Positions 9,286 through 18,538 are shown, numbered from the stretch's first letter. The stretch is 64,000 nucleotides of DNA from Cupriavidus gilardii (GCF_013314895.1 NZ_JABTYE010000005.1:1-64000), one strand, 5' to 3'. Translations and numbers: made by a program. The notes: generated from the letters alone by a model not told the origin.

Positions 9286-10560
9286 ATGCACGCCATCGTG
9301 ATCGGTGCCGGCGTGATCGGCGTCTGCTCCGCCTGGTATCTGCGCGAGGCCGGTTTCGAGGTCACCGTGCTGGACCGGCGGGCCTCGCCCGCGCAGGAAA
9401 CCAGCTTCGGCAATGCGGGCGTGATCGCGCCTGGCTACGTGACACCGTGGGCCGCGCCGGGGATGCCGGCAAAGGTGCTGCGCACCCTTTTCGCCAGCAC
9501 CTCGCCGGTGGTGTTCCGGCCCAGCGCCGACCCCGCGATGTGGCGCTGGATCGCGCGCTGGCTCGGCGAATGCCGGCTCGAACGCTATCGCATCAACAAG
9601 CTGCGCATGCAGCGGCTGGCCTTCTACAGCCGCACGTGTCTGCATCAGCTGCGCGACCAGCTGCAGATCGACTACGAGCAGTCGCAAGGCTATCTCCAGC
9701 TGTTCCGCGGCGAACACGATCTCGACATGGCGCAGCCCGCGCTGGCGCTGCTGCGCGAGAACGCGGTACCGCATCGGCTGATCGACGCCGCCGAATGCCG
9801 CCGCCTCGAGCCCGGTCTCGCCCCGGACACGGCGCTGGCCGGCGGGCTGCATCTGCCCGAGGACGAATCGGGCAATTGCCCGATGTTCACGCGCCGGCTG
9901 CGCCAGTTTGCGGAGGCCGCCGGCGTGCGGTTTCTGATGGACACCACGGTTCATGGCATCAACGCCCCGCGCGATGGCCTGCTTTCGGTGTCCATGCGGC
10001 GCCAGGGCGGAGACTCGACCCTGCATGCGCAGCGCGTGGTCGTCGCGGCCGGCGTCGCCAGCGCCGCGCTGCTGCGCCCGCTGGGCCTGCGCGTGCCGCT
10101 CTATCCGGTCAAGGGCTATGCGGCGACGGTGCCGGTGCGCGATGCCCTGCAGGCACCGCTGGCCGCGCTGATGGACGAGTCGTACAAGGTCGCGATCACC
10201 CGCATGGGCAATCGCATCCGGCTGGCCGGCACCGCCGAGCTCGGTTCGCGCAAGCTGGACCTGCGCCAGGCAGCGGTGCGCACGCTGCTGAAGGTCGGAC
10301 GCGACTGGTTCCCGGGCGCGGCCAACTACGGCGAAGCGTCGCTGTGGACCGGTGCCCGGCCCATGCTGCCCGACGGCCCGCCGCTGATCGGCGCCACTGC
10401 CGTGCCGGGGCTGTTCCTCAATCTCGGACATGGCTCGTCCGGCTGGGCGATGGCCTGCGGTTCCGCCAAGCTGCTTGCCGCGCAGGTCGCCGATGCCCAG
10501 CCCGATATCGATATGGAAGGCCTGACGCCAGACCGCTACGGCCTGGGTCCGCGGCAATGA
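9286..10560 (+). CDS. dadA: D-amino-acid dehydrogenase (DadA-type FAD oxidoreductase)
   Basis: A 424-aa FAD-dependent enzyme of the DAO family that oxidatively deaminates D-amino acids and passes electrons to the respiratory chain. The N-terminal dinucleotide-binding motif IVIGAGVIGVCSAWYL is followed by ETSFGNAGVIAPGYVTPWAA, typical of DadA small subunits; YPVKGYAATVP (about 280) and the C-terminal GLFLNLGHGSSGWAMACGSA complete the FAD fold. ATG 9286 lies 5 nt after the dctM stop, so it is translated from the same message. No alanine racemase (dadX) or Lrp-type regulator is adjacent, unlike the classical dad operon, which argues for a dedicated role with the TRAP substrate. Other DAO-family substrates, such as N-methylated or hydroxy-D-proline compounds, cannot be excluded. 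Confidence 0.88.
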   Translation: MHAIVIGAGVIGVCSAWYLREAGFEVTVLDRRASPAQETSFGNAGVIAPGYVTPWAAPGMPAKVLRTLFASTSPVVFRPSADPAMWRWIARWLGECRLERYRINKLRMQRLAFYSRTCLHQLRDQLQIDYEQSQGYLQLFRGEHDLDMAQPALALLRENAVPHRLIDAAECRRLEPGLAPDTALAGGLHLPEDESGNCPMFTRRLRQFAEAAGVRFLMDTTVHGINAPRDGLLSVSMRRQGGDSTLHAQRVVVAAGVASAALLRPLGLRVPLYPVKGYAATVPVRDALQAPLAALMDESYKVAITRMGNRIRLAGTAELGSRKLDLRQAAVRTLLKVGRDWFPGAANYGEASLWTGARPMLPDGPPLIGATAVPGLFLNLGHGSSGWAMACGSAKLLAAQVADAQPDIDMEGLTPDRYGLGPRQ

Positions 10561-10581
10561 GCCAGTGGCCGGCGGCGCTGC

Positions 10582-10587
10582 GATAAT
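10582..10587 (+). promoter_or_regulatory. Candidate -10 box (GATAAT) 6 nt before nnr ATG
   Basis: GATAAT ends 6 nt before the nnr start codon and no Shine-Dalgarno is present, so a transcript started about 7 nt downstream would be leaderless. The -35 region is poor. Confidence 0.35.
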
Positions 10588-10593
10588 GCGCCG

Positions 10594-12219
10594 ATGACGC
10601 CCTTCTCCTCGCCCGCCGCTTCCGGGACGACCTCGGACACATCGGTTACCGCGGACTGGCTGCGCTTCGATCCGGCCAGCGCCACGTCGATCCCGTTGTT
10701 CGACAGCGCCGCGATCCGCCGGCTCGAACAGGCCGCCTACGCCAGGCTGTCGCCGTTCACGCTGATGGCCCGCGCCGGTGCCGCCGCTGCCGCGTGGCTG
10801 ACCGCCCATGCACCGGCAGGACCGCTGCTGTTGCTGGCCGGGCCCGGCAATAACGGTGGCGACGCGCTGGTCGCGGCGACGTGTCTGCATCGGGCGGGCC
10901 GCGACGTACAGGCATGGCTGCTGGCCGACCCTTCCCGCTTGCCCGCCGACGCCGCACGCGCGTGGAAAGAGGCGAGCGACGCCGGCGTGCCGCTGCAGGT
11001 GGTGGTGCCCGACCCCGCGTCGCCGCAGACCGCGCCGCCCTGGCCCACAACGGCACCGCGCTTTACCGCGGTAGTCGACGGCCTGCTGGGTATCGGCCTG
11101 AACCGTCCCGCGAGCGGCGCGCTGGCCGAATGGATCGATCGCCTGCGTGGGCTCGCCGAGCAGGGCGTGCCGGTGTTCGCGCTGGATATACCGAGCGGCC
11201 TGTCGGGCGATACCGGCGCCGGTGCACCGGCGGTACGCGCGACGCGGACGCTGACGTTTATCGCGGCCAAGCCGGGACTGCTGACGCGCGACGGGCGCGA
11301 CTGCGCCGGCGAAGTCGATATCGCACCGCTGGGCCTGGACTATCCCCCGCAAGTGCCGCCAGAAACGGTGGCGGCGTGGGCCAATACGCCCGCCCGCTTC
11401 GCCACAGCACTGCCCGGCCGGCGGCATGCCAGCCATAAAGGCAGCTTCGGCACGCTGGCGGTGATCGGCGGCAGTATCGGCATGGTTGGCGCGCCGCTGC
11501 TCGGCGCGCGTGCCGCGCTGCATCTTGGCGCCGGGCGCGTGCATATCGGCTTTCTGGCCGATCCGGCACCGCCGTTCGATCCCGTGCATCCGGAGCTGAT
11601 GCTGCATCCGGTCGACCGGCTGCAACCGGCCGAGATGTCGGCGTTGGTGGTCGGCCCTGGCATGGGCACCGGCGACGATGCCCGCGGATGGCTCGAGACA
11701 GCGCTGCGGGCTGGCGCGCCCACGGTGCTGGATGCCGACGCGCTGAACCTGCTGGCTACCAATGCAGCCCTGGCGGCGATCGCCAGGGCCGGCACCGCGC
11801 CACGCGTGCTGACCCCGCATCCGCTCGAAGCGGCGCGGCTGATGGGCGGCACCGTGGCGGAGATCCAGCGCGATCGCCTGGCCGCCGCGCGCGCGCTCGC
11901 GGCGCAATGGCAGGCGGTGGTCGTGCTCAAGGGCTCGGGCACCGTGATCGCCGCCCCTGGCGAGCACGCGGTCACGATCAATCCGACCGGGAATGCGGGC
12001 CTGGCCACCGCCGGTACCGGCGACGTACTGGCCGGCATGATCGGCGCGCTGTTGGCGCAGGGCATGGCTGCGGAGCCGGCGGCGCTGGCCGCGGTCTGGC
12101 TGCATGGCCGGGCCGCCGATCGGCTGGTGGCCAGCGGCGAAGGCCCGGCCGGATTGACCGCCGGCGAACTGCCGCGGGCCGCACGGCACGAGCTCAACCT
12201 GCTGAGCGCGTGGCGATGA
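10594..12219 (+). CDS. nnr: Bifunctional NAD(P)HX epimerase / ADP-dependent dehydratase
   Basis: A 541-aa repair enzyme for hydrated NADH and NADPH. The N-terminal half (about 30-235) is the YjeF_N epimerase domain with LLLLAGPGNNGGDALVAATC and FALDIPSGLSGDTGAG. The C-terminal half (about 260-530) is the carbohydrate-kinase-like dehydratase domain with KGSFGTLAVIGGSIGMVGAP, TPHPLEAARLMG, VVLKGSGTVIAAPG and the ATP-site-like GNAGLATAGTGDVLAGMIGA. The length matches the fused E. coli Nnr (YjeF). Its stop overlaps the next gene by 4 nt (ATGA), indicating translational coupling with the DMT transporter. A -10-like box directly before the ATG suggests leaderless expression. Confidence 0.95.
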   Translation: MTPFSSPAASGTTSDTSVTADWLRFDPASATSIPLFDSAAIRRLEQAAYARLSPFTLMARAGAAAAAWLTAHAPAGPLLLLAGPGNNGGDALVAATCLHRAGRDVQAWLLADPSRLPADAARAWKEASDAGVPLQVVVPDPASPQTAPPWPTTAPRFTAVVDGLLGIGLNRPASGALAEWIDRLRGLAEQGVPVFALDIPSGLSGDTGAGAPAVRATRTLTFIAAKPGLLTRDGRDCAGEVDIAPLGLDYPPQVPPETVAAWANTPARFATALPGRRHASHKGSFGTLAVIGGSIGMVGAPLLGARAALHLGAGRVHIGFLADPAPPFDPVHPELMLHPVDRLQPAEMSALVVGPGMGTGDDARGWLETALRAGAPTVLDADALNLLATNAALAAIARAGTAPRVLTPHPLEAARLMGGTVAEIQRDRLAAARALAAQWQAVVVLKGSGTVIAAPGEHAVTINPTGNAGLATAGTGDVLAGMIGALLAQGMAAEPAALAAVWLHGRAADRLVASGEGPAGLTAGELPRAARHELNLLSAWR

Positions 12220-13160
12220 ACGGCGCGATCTCCATGCCGGGCGCGGCGCCGAGCCGCCGGCAACTGTGGACCGGCATCGCGCTGCTGGTGCTGGGCCAAT
12301 GGATCCTGACGCTGCTCGATGCCACCGGCAAGACACTGACCCAGCAGGGCCTGCCGATCGTCGCGGTGGCGTGGGTCCGCTATGTCGGCCATGTGGTGGC
12401 CATCTTCCTTCTGCTCGGTCCCACACGCTTCCGCGCCCAGGTCCGCACGGACCAGCCGCGGCTGCAATGGCTGCGCGGCGGCCTGATGCTGGCCTCGACG
12501 CTGGTGTTCTTCTCGGTGCTGAAGCTGATGCCGTTGGCGACGGCCACCGCGCTCAATTTCTGCGCGCCGCTGTTCGTGGTCGCGCTGTCGCCATGGCTGC
12601 TCGGCGAACGCCCCGGCCGCCACGCGCGCCTGATCCGCTGGAGCGGCGTGCTGATCGGCTTTGCCGGCATGCTGGTGGTGGTGCGCCCCGGCGGCGAGCT
12701 GACGCCGGGCGGCGTGGCGCTGGGCCTTGCCTCGGCGCTGCTGTTCGCGCTGCTGCAAATGCTGACGCGGCGCATGGCCGCCCACGATGCGCCGATGACC
12801 ACGCTGATCTGGAGCGGCATCACCGGCGCCGTGCTGACCACGCTGCTGGTGCCGTTCTTCTGGTTCACCGCGATGCCGACCCCGCTGCAATGCGCGCTGC
12901 TGCTGTCGGCCGGCATCACCGGCTCGCTCGGCCACTACTTCGTGATCCGCGCCTTCCAGTACGCGGACGCATCGTTCCTGAGCCCCTTCCTCTATCTGCA
13001 GATCATCTCGGCCACCACGGTCGGCTTCCTCGCTTTCGGCCAGCTGCCCGACTGGACCACGGCGCTGGGCATCGCGGTGATCTGCGCCGGCGGCGTGCTG
13101 GTCGCGGGCGGCGAATCGGCATTGCGGCTGGTGGCTCGGAGCCTCGGCGGAACGCGCTGA
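12216..13160 (+). CDS. DMT-superfamily (EamA) transporter
   Basis: A 314-aa inner-membrane protein with about ten hydrophobic helices arranged as two EamA repeats (about residues 17-150 and 160-300), as in the 10-TMS drug/metabolite exporters. Typical segments are LDATGKTLTQQGLPIVAVAWV near the N-terminus, LMPLATATALNFCAPLFVVA (about 105) and IRAFQYADASFLSPFLYLQI (about 250). The start ATG overlaps the nnr stop codon (ATGA), so the two are co-translated. Substrate unknown; exporters of this branch move amino acids, nucleotides or metabolites. Identity is confident, function is not. Confidence 0.9.
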   Translation: MNGAISMPGAAPSRRQLWTGIALLVLGQWILTLLDATGKTLTQQGLPIVAVAWVRYVGHVVAIFLLLGPTRFRAQVRTDQPRLQWLRGGLMLASTLVFFSVLKLMPLATATALNFCAPLFVVALSPWLLGERPGRHARLIRWSGVLIGFAGMLVVVRPGGELTPGGVALGLASALLFALLQMLTRRMAAHDAPMTTLIWSGITGAVLTTLLVPFFWFTAMPTPLQCALLLSAGITGSLGHYFVIRAFQYADASFLSPFLYLQIISATTVGFLAFGQLPDWTTALGIAVICAGGVLVAGGESALRLVARSLGGTR

Positions 13161-13199
13161 TTGCGGCGTTGTCTGACAGTTTTCGCCGAACGTGCAGGC

Positions 13200-13205
13200 T
13201 ATACT
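13200..13205 (+). promoter_or_regulatory. Candidate -10 box for pgi (TATACT)
   Basis: TATACT lies 36 nt before the pgi ATG in an 81-bp gap; CTGACA at 13173-13178 is the best -35-like match but with a long 21-bp spacer. Confidence 0.35.
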
Positions 13206-13241
13206 CCGCACATCCTGCGTCTTCTCCGCTCGTTTTTCGCA

Positions 13242-14909
13242 ATGCCCACTGACCTTCCCGCCTGGCAACGTCTGCAGCAGCACTACCAAACGCTCCGCGA
13301 CCAGCGGATGCGCGACTGGTTTGCCGCGCCAGGCGCGAGGGAGCGGGTCGACCGGTTCTCGCTGGAAGCGGCCGGCCTGTTCCTGGATTACTCGAAAAAC
13401 CGCATCGTGCCGGAGACGATGGACCTGCTGGTCCAGCTCGCCGAAGAGGCCGGCGTCCCCGCGCGCCGCGATGCCATGTTCGCTGGCGAACATATCAATG
13501 CGACCGAGGACCGCGCCGCGCTGCATACGGCGCTGCGTGCCGCGCCGGACGCGCCCTTCCAGGTCGACGGCAAGCCGGTGATGCCGGCCGTCCATGATGT
13601 GCTGGCCCGCATGCGCGCCTTCTCCGAGCGCGTGCGCAGCGGCCAGTGGAAGGGCCATAGCGGCAAGACCATTACCGACGTGGTGAACCTGGGGATCGGC
13701 GGCTCGGACCTTGGCCCGCGCATGGTGTGCCGTGCGCTGGCCCACCTTGCCGGTGATGGCCGCGACGACGGCAGCGACGTTGGTGGCGCGGCATCGGGGC
13801 CGCGCGTGCATTTCGTCTCCAACGTCGATGGCACCGAACTGGCCGAGACGCTGGCGCGGCTCGATCCCGAACGCACGCTGGTGATCGTCTGCTCGAAGAC
13901 CTTCACCACGCTCGAGACGATGGCGAACGCAATCAGCACGCGCCAATGGTTTGTCGAACGCGGCGTGCCGGAGGCCGGATTGGCGTGCCATTTCGTCGCG
14001 GTGTCGACCAATCTCGAGGCCGTGCGAGCGTTCGGCATCGATCCGGCCAATATGTTCGAGTTCTGGGACTGGATCGGCGGTCGCTTCTCGCTGTGGTCGT
14101 CGGTGGGGCTGTCGATCACGCTGGCGCTCGGTTACGAGGCCTTCGCGGAATTGCTCGCCGGCGGCCGCGAGATGGACGAGCACTTCCGCAGCGCGCCGCT
14201 GGACCGCAACATGCCGGTGATCCTCGGCCTGCTGGGAGTCTGGTACCGCAACGTGTTCGGCCTGCCGACCAGCTGCATGGCGCCGTACTCGACCTCGCTG
14301 GAACTGTTTCCGGCCTTCCTGCAGCAACTGGAGATGGAGAGCAACGGCAAGTCGGTGCAGCGCGACGGCGCGCCGGTGCGCGTGGACACGTCGCCCGTGG
14401 TCTGGGGCACGGCCGGCACCAATGGCCAGCACGCCTATTTCCAGCTGATCCATCAGGGCTCGCAGATCGTGCCGGTCGATTTCGTCGCGCCGCTGTCCGC
14501 GCCGCGCACGCTGCCGGGCCATCATGCCAAGCTGCTGGCCAACTGCTTCGCGCAGGCCGAGGCGCTGATGCGCGGACGGACCGAGGACGAACTGCGCGCG
14601 GCCGGCATCGTCGAGCCCGAGCGCATCGCCCATATGCGCTTCGAGGGCAATCGGCCGAGCAACATGCTGCTGATCGAGGGCATCACGCCGCGTGCGCTGG
14701 GTGCGCTGATTGCACTGTATGAGCACCGCACCTTCGTGATGGGCGCGATCTGGAATATCAACTCGTTCGATCAGTGGGGCGTCGAACTGGGCAAGCTGCT
14801 GGCGCGGCCGATCGAAGCGGAGCTCAACGGTGGCGCGGAAGCACCGCACGATCCATCCACCAGCGGGCTGATCGCGCGCGCCAGAAGCGCGCTGGCGCGG
14901 GGGGGCTGA
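13242..14909 (+). CDS. pgi: Glucose-6-phosphate isomerase
   Basis: A 555-aa cytoplasmic enzyme interconverting glucose 6-phosphate and fructose 6-phosphate. Family signatures are intact: [18 protein letters not shown] (about 150), [15 protein letters not shown], the first PGI signature [19 protein letters not shown] (about 270), [19 protein letters not shown] (about 388) and the C-terminal [16 protein letters not shown]. Catalytic Glu and His are expected in the [10 protein letters not shown] region and the lysine in [10 protein letters not shown] short acidic, glycine-rich insertion ([12 protein letters not shown], about 171-182) just before [11 protein letters not shown] is unusual. ATG 13242 was chosen over upstream non-ATG options because conserved sequence starts right after it. 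Confidence 0.97.
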   Translation: MPTDLPAWQRLQQHYQTLRDQRMRDWFAAPGARERVDRFSLEAAGLFLDYSKNRIVPETMDLLVQLAEEAGVPARRDAMFAGEHINATEDRAALHTALRAAPDAPFQVDGKPVMPAVHDVLARMRAFSERVRSGQWKGHSGKTITDVVNLGIGGSDLGPRMVCRALAHLAGDGRDDGSDVGGAASGPRVHFVSNVDGTELAETLARLDPERTLVIVCSKTFTTLETMANAISTRQWFVERGVPEAGLACHFVAVSTNLEAVRAFGIDPANMFEFWDWIGGRFSLWSSVGLSITLALGYEAFAELLAGGREMDEHFRSAPLDRNMPVILGLLGVWYRNVFGLPTSCMAPYSTSLELFPAFLQQLEMESNGKSVQRDGAPVRVDTSPVVWGTAGTNGQHAYFQLIHQGSQIVPVDFVAPLSAPRTLPGHHAKLLANCFAQAEALMRGRTEDELRAAGIVEPERIAHMRFEGNRPSNMLLIEGITPRALGALIALYEHRTFVMGAIWNINSFDQWGVELGKLLARPIEAELNGGAEAPHDPSTSGLIARARSALARGG

Positions 14910-14946
14910 GAGTCGGCCGCGGCCGACCTTTCACGTTTTCACGCGT

Positions 14947-15645
14947 TCAGACCTCGGCGCCCATCCACTCGTCGCTGGCGACCTTCCCCGCCTCGATGGT
15001 CAGGATGCGGCCGCAGCGCGCCGCCACCGACCGGTCGTGCGTGACCAGCACCAGCGTCGAGCCGGCGTCGCGATTCAGTTCGAACATCAACGCAATCACG
15101 GCCTCACCGGTCGCGGTATCGAGGCTGCCGGTCGGCTCGTCGGCAAACAGGATATCGGGGCGCGTAACGAAGGCGCGGGCCAGCGCGACGCGCTGCTGCT
15201 CGCCGCCCGACAGCGTGCGGGGATAGTGCGACAGGCGCGCCCCCAGGCCCACCCGTTCCAGCATCGCCCTGGCCCGCTCCTGCACGCCTTCGGCCTCGCC
15301 GCGAAGCTCCAGCGGCAGCATCACGTTCTCGAGCGCGGTCAGATGGCCGACCAGCTGGAACGACTGGAACACGAAGCCGACATGCCTGCCGCGCAGCGCC
15401 GCGCGCTGGTCCTCGTCGAGCGCGAACAGGTCGTGGCCATGCAGCGACACGGTGCCGCGGCTGGGCAGATCGAGACCCGCCATCAGACCGAGCAGCGTCG
15501 ATTTGCCCGAACCCGAGGCGCCGACGATGGCGAGCGTTTCGCCGGGCGTGACGGAAAACGTCACGTCATGCAGAATCGTCAGCGAACCGGTCGCGTCCGT
15601 CACGGTCTTTCCCAAGGATTCGACAGCAAGAATGGATGAGGACAT
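14947..15645 (-). CDS. ybbA: ABC transporter ATP-binding protein (YbbA/LolD/MacB-like)
   Basis: A 232-aa cytoplasmic ATPase of the lipoprotein-release/MacB-like ABC class. Walker A is VGASGSGKSTLLG (about 45), Q-loop FVFQSFQLVG, signature LSGGEQQRVALARAF (about 150), Walker B DILFADEPTGSLD, and switch histidine in VLVTHD. In E. coli the ybbA gene is likewise divergent from tesA, with its permease ybbP beside it; here no permease is adjacent, because pgi lies downstream on the other strand, so the membrane partner must be elsewhere. The only reasonable ATG (15645) overlaps the tesA ATG by two bases, and there is no clear Shine-Dalgarno. Confidence 0.88.
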   Translation of the reverse strand: MSSSILAVESLGKTVTDATGSLTILHDVTFSVTPGETLAIVGASGSGKSTLLGLMAGLDLPSRGTVSLHGHDLFALDEDQRAALRGRHVGFVFQSFQLVGHLTALENVMLPLELRGEAEGVQERARAMLERVGLGARLSHYPRTLSGGEQQRVALARAFVTRPDILFADEPTGSLDTATGEAVIALMFELNRDAGSTLVLVTHDRSVAARCGRILTIEAGKVASDEWMGAEV

Positions 15646-16351
15646 GAGCAAGGGTTTCCGGAACGGTTTTTGGCGGGACATCGGTGGGCGCTGGCGTGCC
15701 CTGATGCTGGGCGCGCTGCTCGCATTGGCGGCGGTGCCAGCGCTGGCGCAACGCTCGCCCACCATCCTGGTGCTTGGCGACAGCCTGTCGGCGGAATACG
15801 GCATCGCGCGCGGCGCAGGATGGGTCAAGTTATTGGAAGACCGCCTGCGCGCGGAGAGGTTCGATTATAGCGTCGTCAATGCGAGCATCAGCGGCGAAAC
15901 CACGGTCGGCGGCAAGACCCGTCTGCCGGACCTGCTGGCCCGTCATCGGCCCGCGATCGTGGTGGTCGAGCTCGGCGCCAACGACGCGCTGCGCGGCCTG
16001 CCGCTGCAGAGTACCGAGGCCAATCTGCGTCAGATCGTCACCAGCGCGAAGGCTGCCAAGGCCAGCGTGCTGCTGATCGGCATGCGCATCCCGCCCAACT
16101 ACGGGCCCGACTACACCGAGCGCTTTTTCGCGCTGTATCCGAAGCTGGCCAAGGAATATCAGCTGCCGCTGGTGCCCTTCCTGCTCGACAAGGTGGTCAC
16201 ACGGCCGGAATGGTTCCAGGACGATCGCATCCATCCGACCGCGCAGGCCCAGCCAGCGCTGCTCGAAACCGTGTGGCCGCAGCTGGAGCCGCTGCTCAAG
16301 CGCCAGCGACGCAGCGCCGAGGAAGGCAAGGCACCGCCACGGCGCGGTTGA
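15644..16351 (+). CDS. tesA: Arylesterase / lysophospholipase-thioesterase I (SGNH hydrolase)
   Basis: A 235-aa periplasmic SGNH/GDSL esterase. A signal peptide (hydrophobic LMLGALLALAAVPALAQ, cleavage around residue 36) precedes block I ILVLGDSLSAEYGI with the nucleophilic serine, block II with the glycine in SISGETTVGG, block III VVELGANDALRG with the oxyanion asparagine, and block V DRIHPTAQAQ containing the catalytic aspartate and histidine. ATG 15644 follows GAGG at short spacing; an ATG at 15704 would retain the signal hydrophobic core and is an alternative. The gene diverges from the ABC ATPase with overlapping start codons, so its promoter must lie in that gene. A strong terminator follows at 16392. 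Confidence 0.93.
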   Translation: MSKGFRNGFWRDIGGRWRALMLGALLALAAVPALAQRSPTILVLGDSLSAEYGIARGAGWVKLLEDRLRAERFDYSVVNASISGETTVGGKTRLPDLLARHRPAIVVVELGANDALRGLPLQSTEANLRQIVTSAKAAKASVLLIGMRIPPNYGPDYTERFFALYPKLAKEYQLPLVPFLLDKVVTRPEWFQDDRIHPTAQAQPALLETVWPQLEPLLKRQRRSAEEGKAPPRRG

Positions 16352-16391
16352 TGTCAGCATAGTGCCGTTCACCACCACCACCGGCACATGA

Positions 16392-16422
16392 GAAAGGGGC
16401 CCCGCGGGGCCCCTTTCTTTTT
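16392..16422. terminator. Bidirectional intrinsic terminator between tesA and ppiD
   Basis: A perfect 12-bp stem GAAAGGGGCCCC / GGGGCCCCTTTC separated by GC, followed by CTTTTT on the plus strand and preceded by AGAAA on the other side. It serves the convergent tesA and ppiD transcripts. Confidence 0.85.
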
Positions 16423-16465
16423 CGCTACGAGACCGACCCTGTGCGGCCGGTCTCCTCCATCGCCA

Positions 16466-18400
16466 TCAGCCTGCCGGCTGCGACTCCGCCGGCGCCGCGG
16501 GCTTGAGCACCTCGACCTCCGACCGCGCCTTCAGGCTCTCGAAGAACGCTTCCAGCTCGCTCTGGCCGGCCAGTTGCGACAACTGCTGCGCCTCGGCCTG
16601 GCGCTGCGCGGCATCGACCTGCGCCGGCTGCGAAACCTTGGCGATGCGATAGATCGCATAGCCCTGCCCGCCCAGATCCACGCCGACCACGGCCGGCAGC
16701 TTCGATGCATCGGCACGCATCACCGCCTCGACCGCCTTCGGCGCCAGACCGGCCGGCTGCTGGCGCGATACCGTGACGGCGGCGCCAAAGCCTTCGGCCG
16801 AGCCGCTCTGCTTCAGCTTGGCAAGCTGCGCTTCGCCGTCCTTGCGCGCCAGTTCGGCGGCCTGCTCGGCAACATACTGCGCCCGGACCTGGTCGCGCAC
16901 CGCGTCGAACGGCCGCACCGATGCGGGGCGATACTCGACCACGCGACCGGCGACCAGCGTTTCGGGACCGACCTGGACCGCTTCCGTATTGCGCTTGTTC
17001 TTGATCGCATCGTCGCTGAACAGCGCCGCCAGCACCTTCTCGTTGTTCAGCGGATTGTTCGCGCCCAGCGCGGGGTTGGGCGCGCGGGTCACGTTGTCCG
17101 CGGTCTGGATCGTCAGCTTGAACTTGTCGGCGGCCGGCTTCAGGCTGTCGGCCTGCTCATAGACGGTATTGCCGAAGGCGTCGGCTTGCTCGGTGAACTG
17201 CTTGGCCGCCAGCTGCTTGCGCAGTTCCGCTTCCAGTTCGGGCTTGACGGCCTCGAGCGGACGCGTCTGCGACGGCTTGATCTCCGTCACCTTGATGATG
17301 TGATAGCCATAGTCGGTTTCGACCACGTCGCTGAGCTGATTCGGCTGCAGCGCGTACATCGCGTCCTCGAACGGCTTGACCAGTGCGCCGCGGCCCATGA
17401 AACCGAGGTCGCCGCCCTTCTCCGCCGAGCCCGGGTCCTGCGACTGCTTGCGCGCGACGTCGGCGAAGGTGTCCGGATGCTTGCGCAGTTCTTCCAGCAG
17501 CTTGGTCGCCTTGTCCTTGGCGGCCTGGCGTTCCGCGGCGGGCGCGTCCTTCGAGGCGGCGATCAGGATATGGCTGGCGCGGCGCTGCTCGTCGGTACGG
17601 AAGCGCGCGATATTGCTGTCGTAGTAGGACTTGAGCTGCTCGGGCGTGATGCTGATGCCGGCGGCCAGCGCATCGGCCGAGAGCACCAGGTATTCGACCT
17701 TGGCCTGCTCGGGCACGCTGAACGCCTGGCGATGCTTGTCGTAGTACGCCTTCAGCGCGGCGTCGTCGGCCGTCACCTTGGCAGCGTAGTCGGTGGCCTT
17801 CAGCAGCAGCGGCTGAACTTCACGTTGCTGGTCGCGCGCGGCGATCAGGCGGTCGAGCAGCGACTTCGGCATGAAGGCGGTCGCACCGATCGACTGGCCG
17901 AGCTGCTGCGTCGCCAGATCGAAACGCATGCGGGCGTCGAATTGCTCGGGCGTCATGCCCTGCGATGCCAGCAGTTCGAGATAGGCCTTGTCCTCGACCC
18001 GTCCGTCCGCCTTCTTCGGCAGCTGCGCGATCGCGGGAATATTGACGATCGCCTCGTACAGCCGCTCGTTCGACACGGTCAGGTGCTCGCGATTGACCTC
18101 GTTGGCCACCACGCGCTGCAGGATCAGTTGGTCCAGTACAGCCTTGCGCGCTTCCGGACCCTCGAACTGGCGCGGATCGTAGGCGGCGCCCAGCACCTGA
18201 CGCATCCGCTCGGACTGCTCGCGCAGCACGTTGTCGACTTCCTGTTGGGTGATGGCACGGCCATCGACCTTGGCGGCGTCGTGCGAGCTGTCCATGAAGC
18301 GCGAATAGCTCTCCACGCCAAAGAACACGAACGACGGAAACACCAGCACCAGCAGCAGCAAAAGCATCAGGCGCCGGTTGTTGCGAACGAAATCAAGCAT
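16466..18400 (-). CDS. ppiD: Periplasmic folding chaperone / parvulin-like isomerase PpiD
   Basis: A 644-aa membrane-anchored chaperone that meets newly secreted proteins at the SecYEG exit. It has one N-terminal transmembrane anchor (residues about 11-31, RLMLLLLLVLVFPSFVFFGV), a SurA-like N-terminal chaperone region (about 35-240) and a parvulin domain (about 265-365) recognised by RRASHILIAA, GSAEKGGDLGFMGRGALVKP and VETDYGYHIIKVTE. A second, degenerate chaperone segment and an Ala/Pro-rich tail follow. Length matches betaproteobacterial PpiD. It is the last gene of the leftward tig-clpP-clpX-lon block and is separated from lon by two tRNA genes. Confidence 0.94.
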   Translation of the reverse strand: MLDFVRNNRRLMLLLLLVLVFPSFVFFGVESYSRFMDSSHDAAKVDGRAITQQEVDNVLREQSERMRQVLGAAYDPRQFEGPEARKAVLDQLILQRVVANEVNREHLTVSNERLYEAIVNIPAIAQLPKKADGRVEDKAYLELLASQGMTPEQFDARMRFDLATQQLGQSIGATAFMPKSLLDRLIAARDQQREVQPLLLKATDYAAKVTADDAALKAYYDKHRQAFSVPEQAKVEYLVLSADALAAGISITPEQLKSYYDSNIARFRTDEQRRASHILIAASKDAPAAERQAAKDKATKLLEELRKHPDTFADVARKQSQDPGSAEKGGDLGFMGRGALVKPFEDAMYALQPNQLSDVVETDYGYHIIKVTEIKPSQTRPLEAVKPELEAELRKQLAAKQFTEQADAFGNTVYEQADSLKPAADKFKLTIQTADNVTRAPNPALGANNPLNNEKVLAALFSDDAIKNKRNTEAVQVGPETLVAGRVVEYRPASVRPFDAVRDQVRAQYVAEQAAELARKDGEAQLAKLKQSGSAEGFGAAVTVSRQQPAGLAPKAVEAVMRADASKLPAVVGVDLGGQGYAIYRIAKVSQPAQVDAAQRQAEAQQLSQLAGQSELEAFFESLKARSEVEVLKPAAPAESQPAG

Positions 18401-18502
18401 GCTGACTCGGGATCAAGTTGGGACGGAGGTCAAAACTCCGCGATTCTAGCAGGCTGCGCGGAGCCGCCCGCGGGATGTGGCGTGGGCGGCCGTTGCTCGA
18501 GG

Positions 18503-18538
18503 GGCTACAAATGGGCTTGCGAATGGGGCCACAAATGA
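18503..18538. repeat. 12-bp tandem repeat, three units, upstream of ppiD
   Basis: Units GGCTACAAATGG, GCTTGCGAATGG and GGCCACAAATGA follow each other without gaps between the tRNA-Asp terminator and ppiD. This is another member of the short-period arrays seen at gene edges across the window. Confidence 0.75.
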
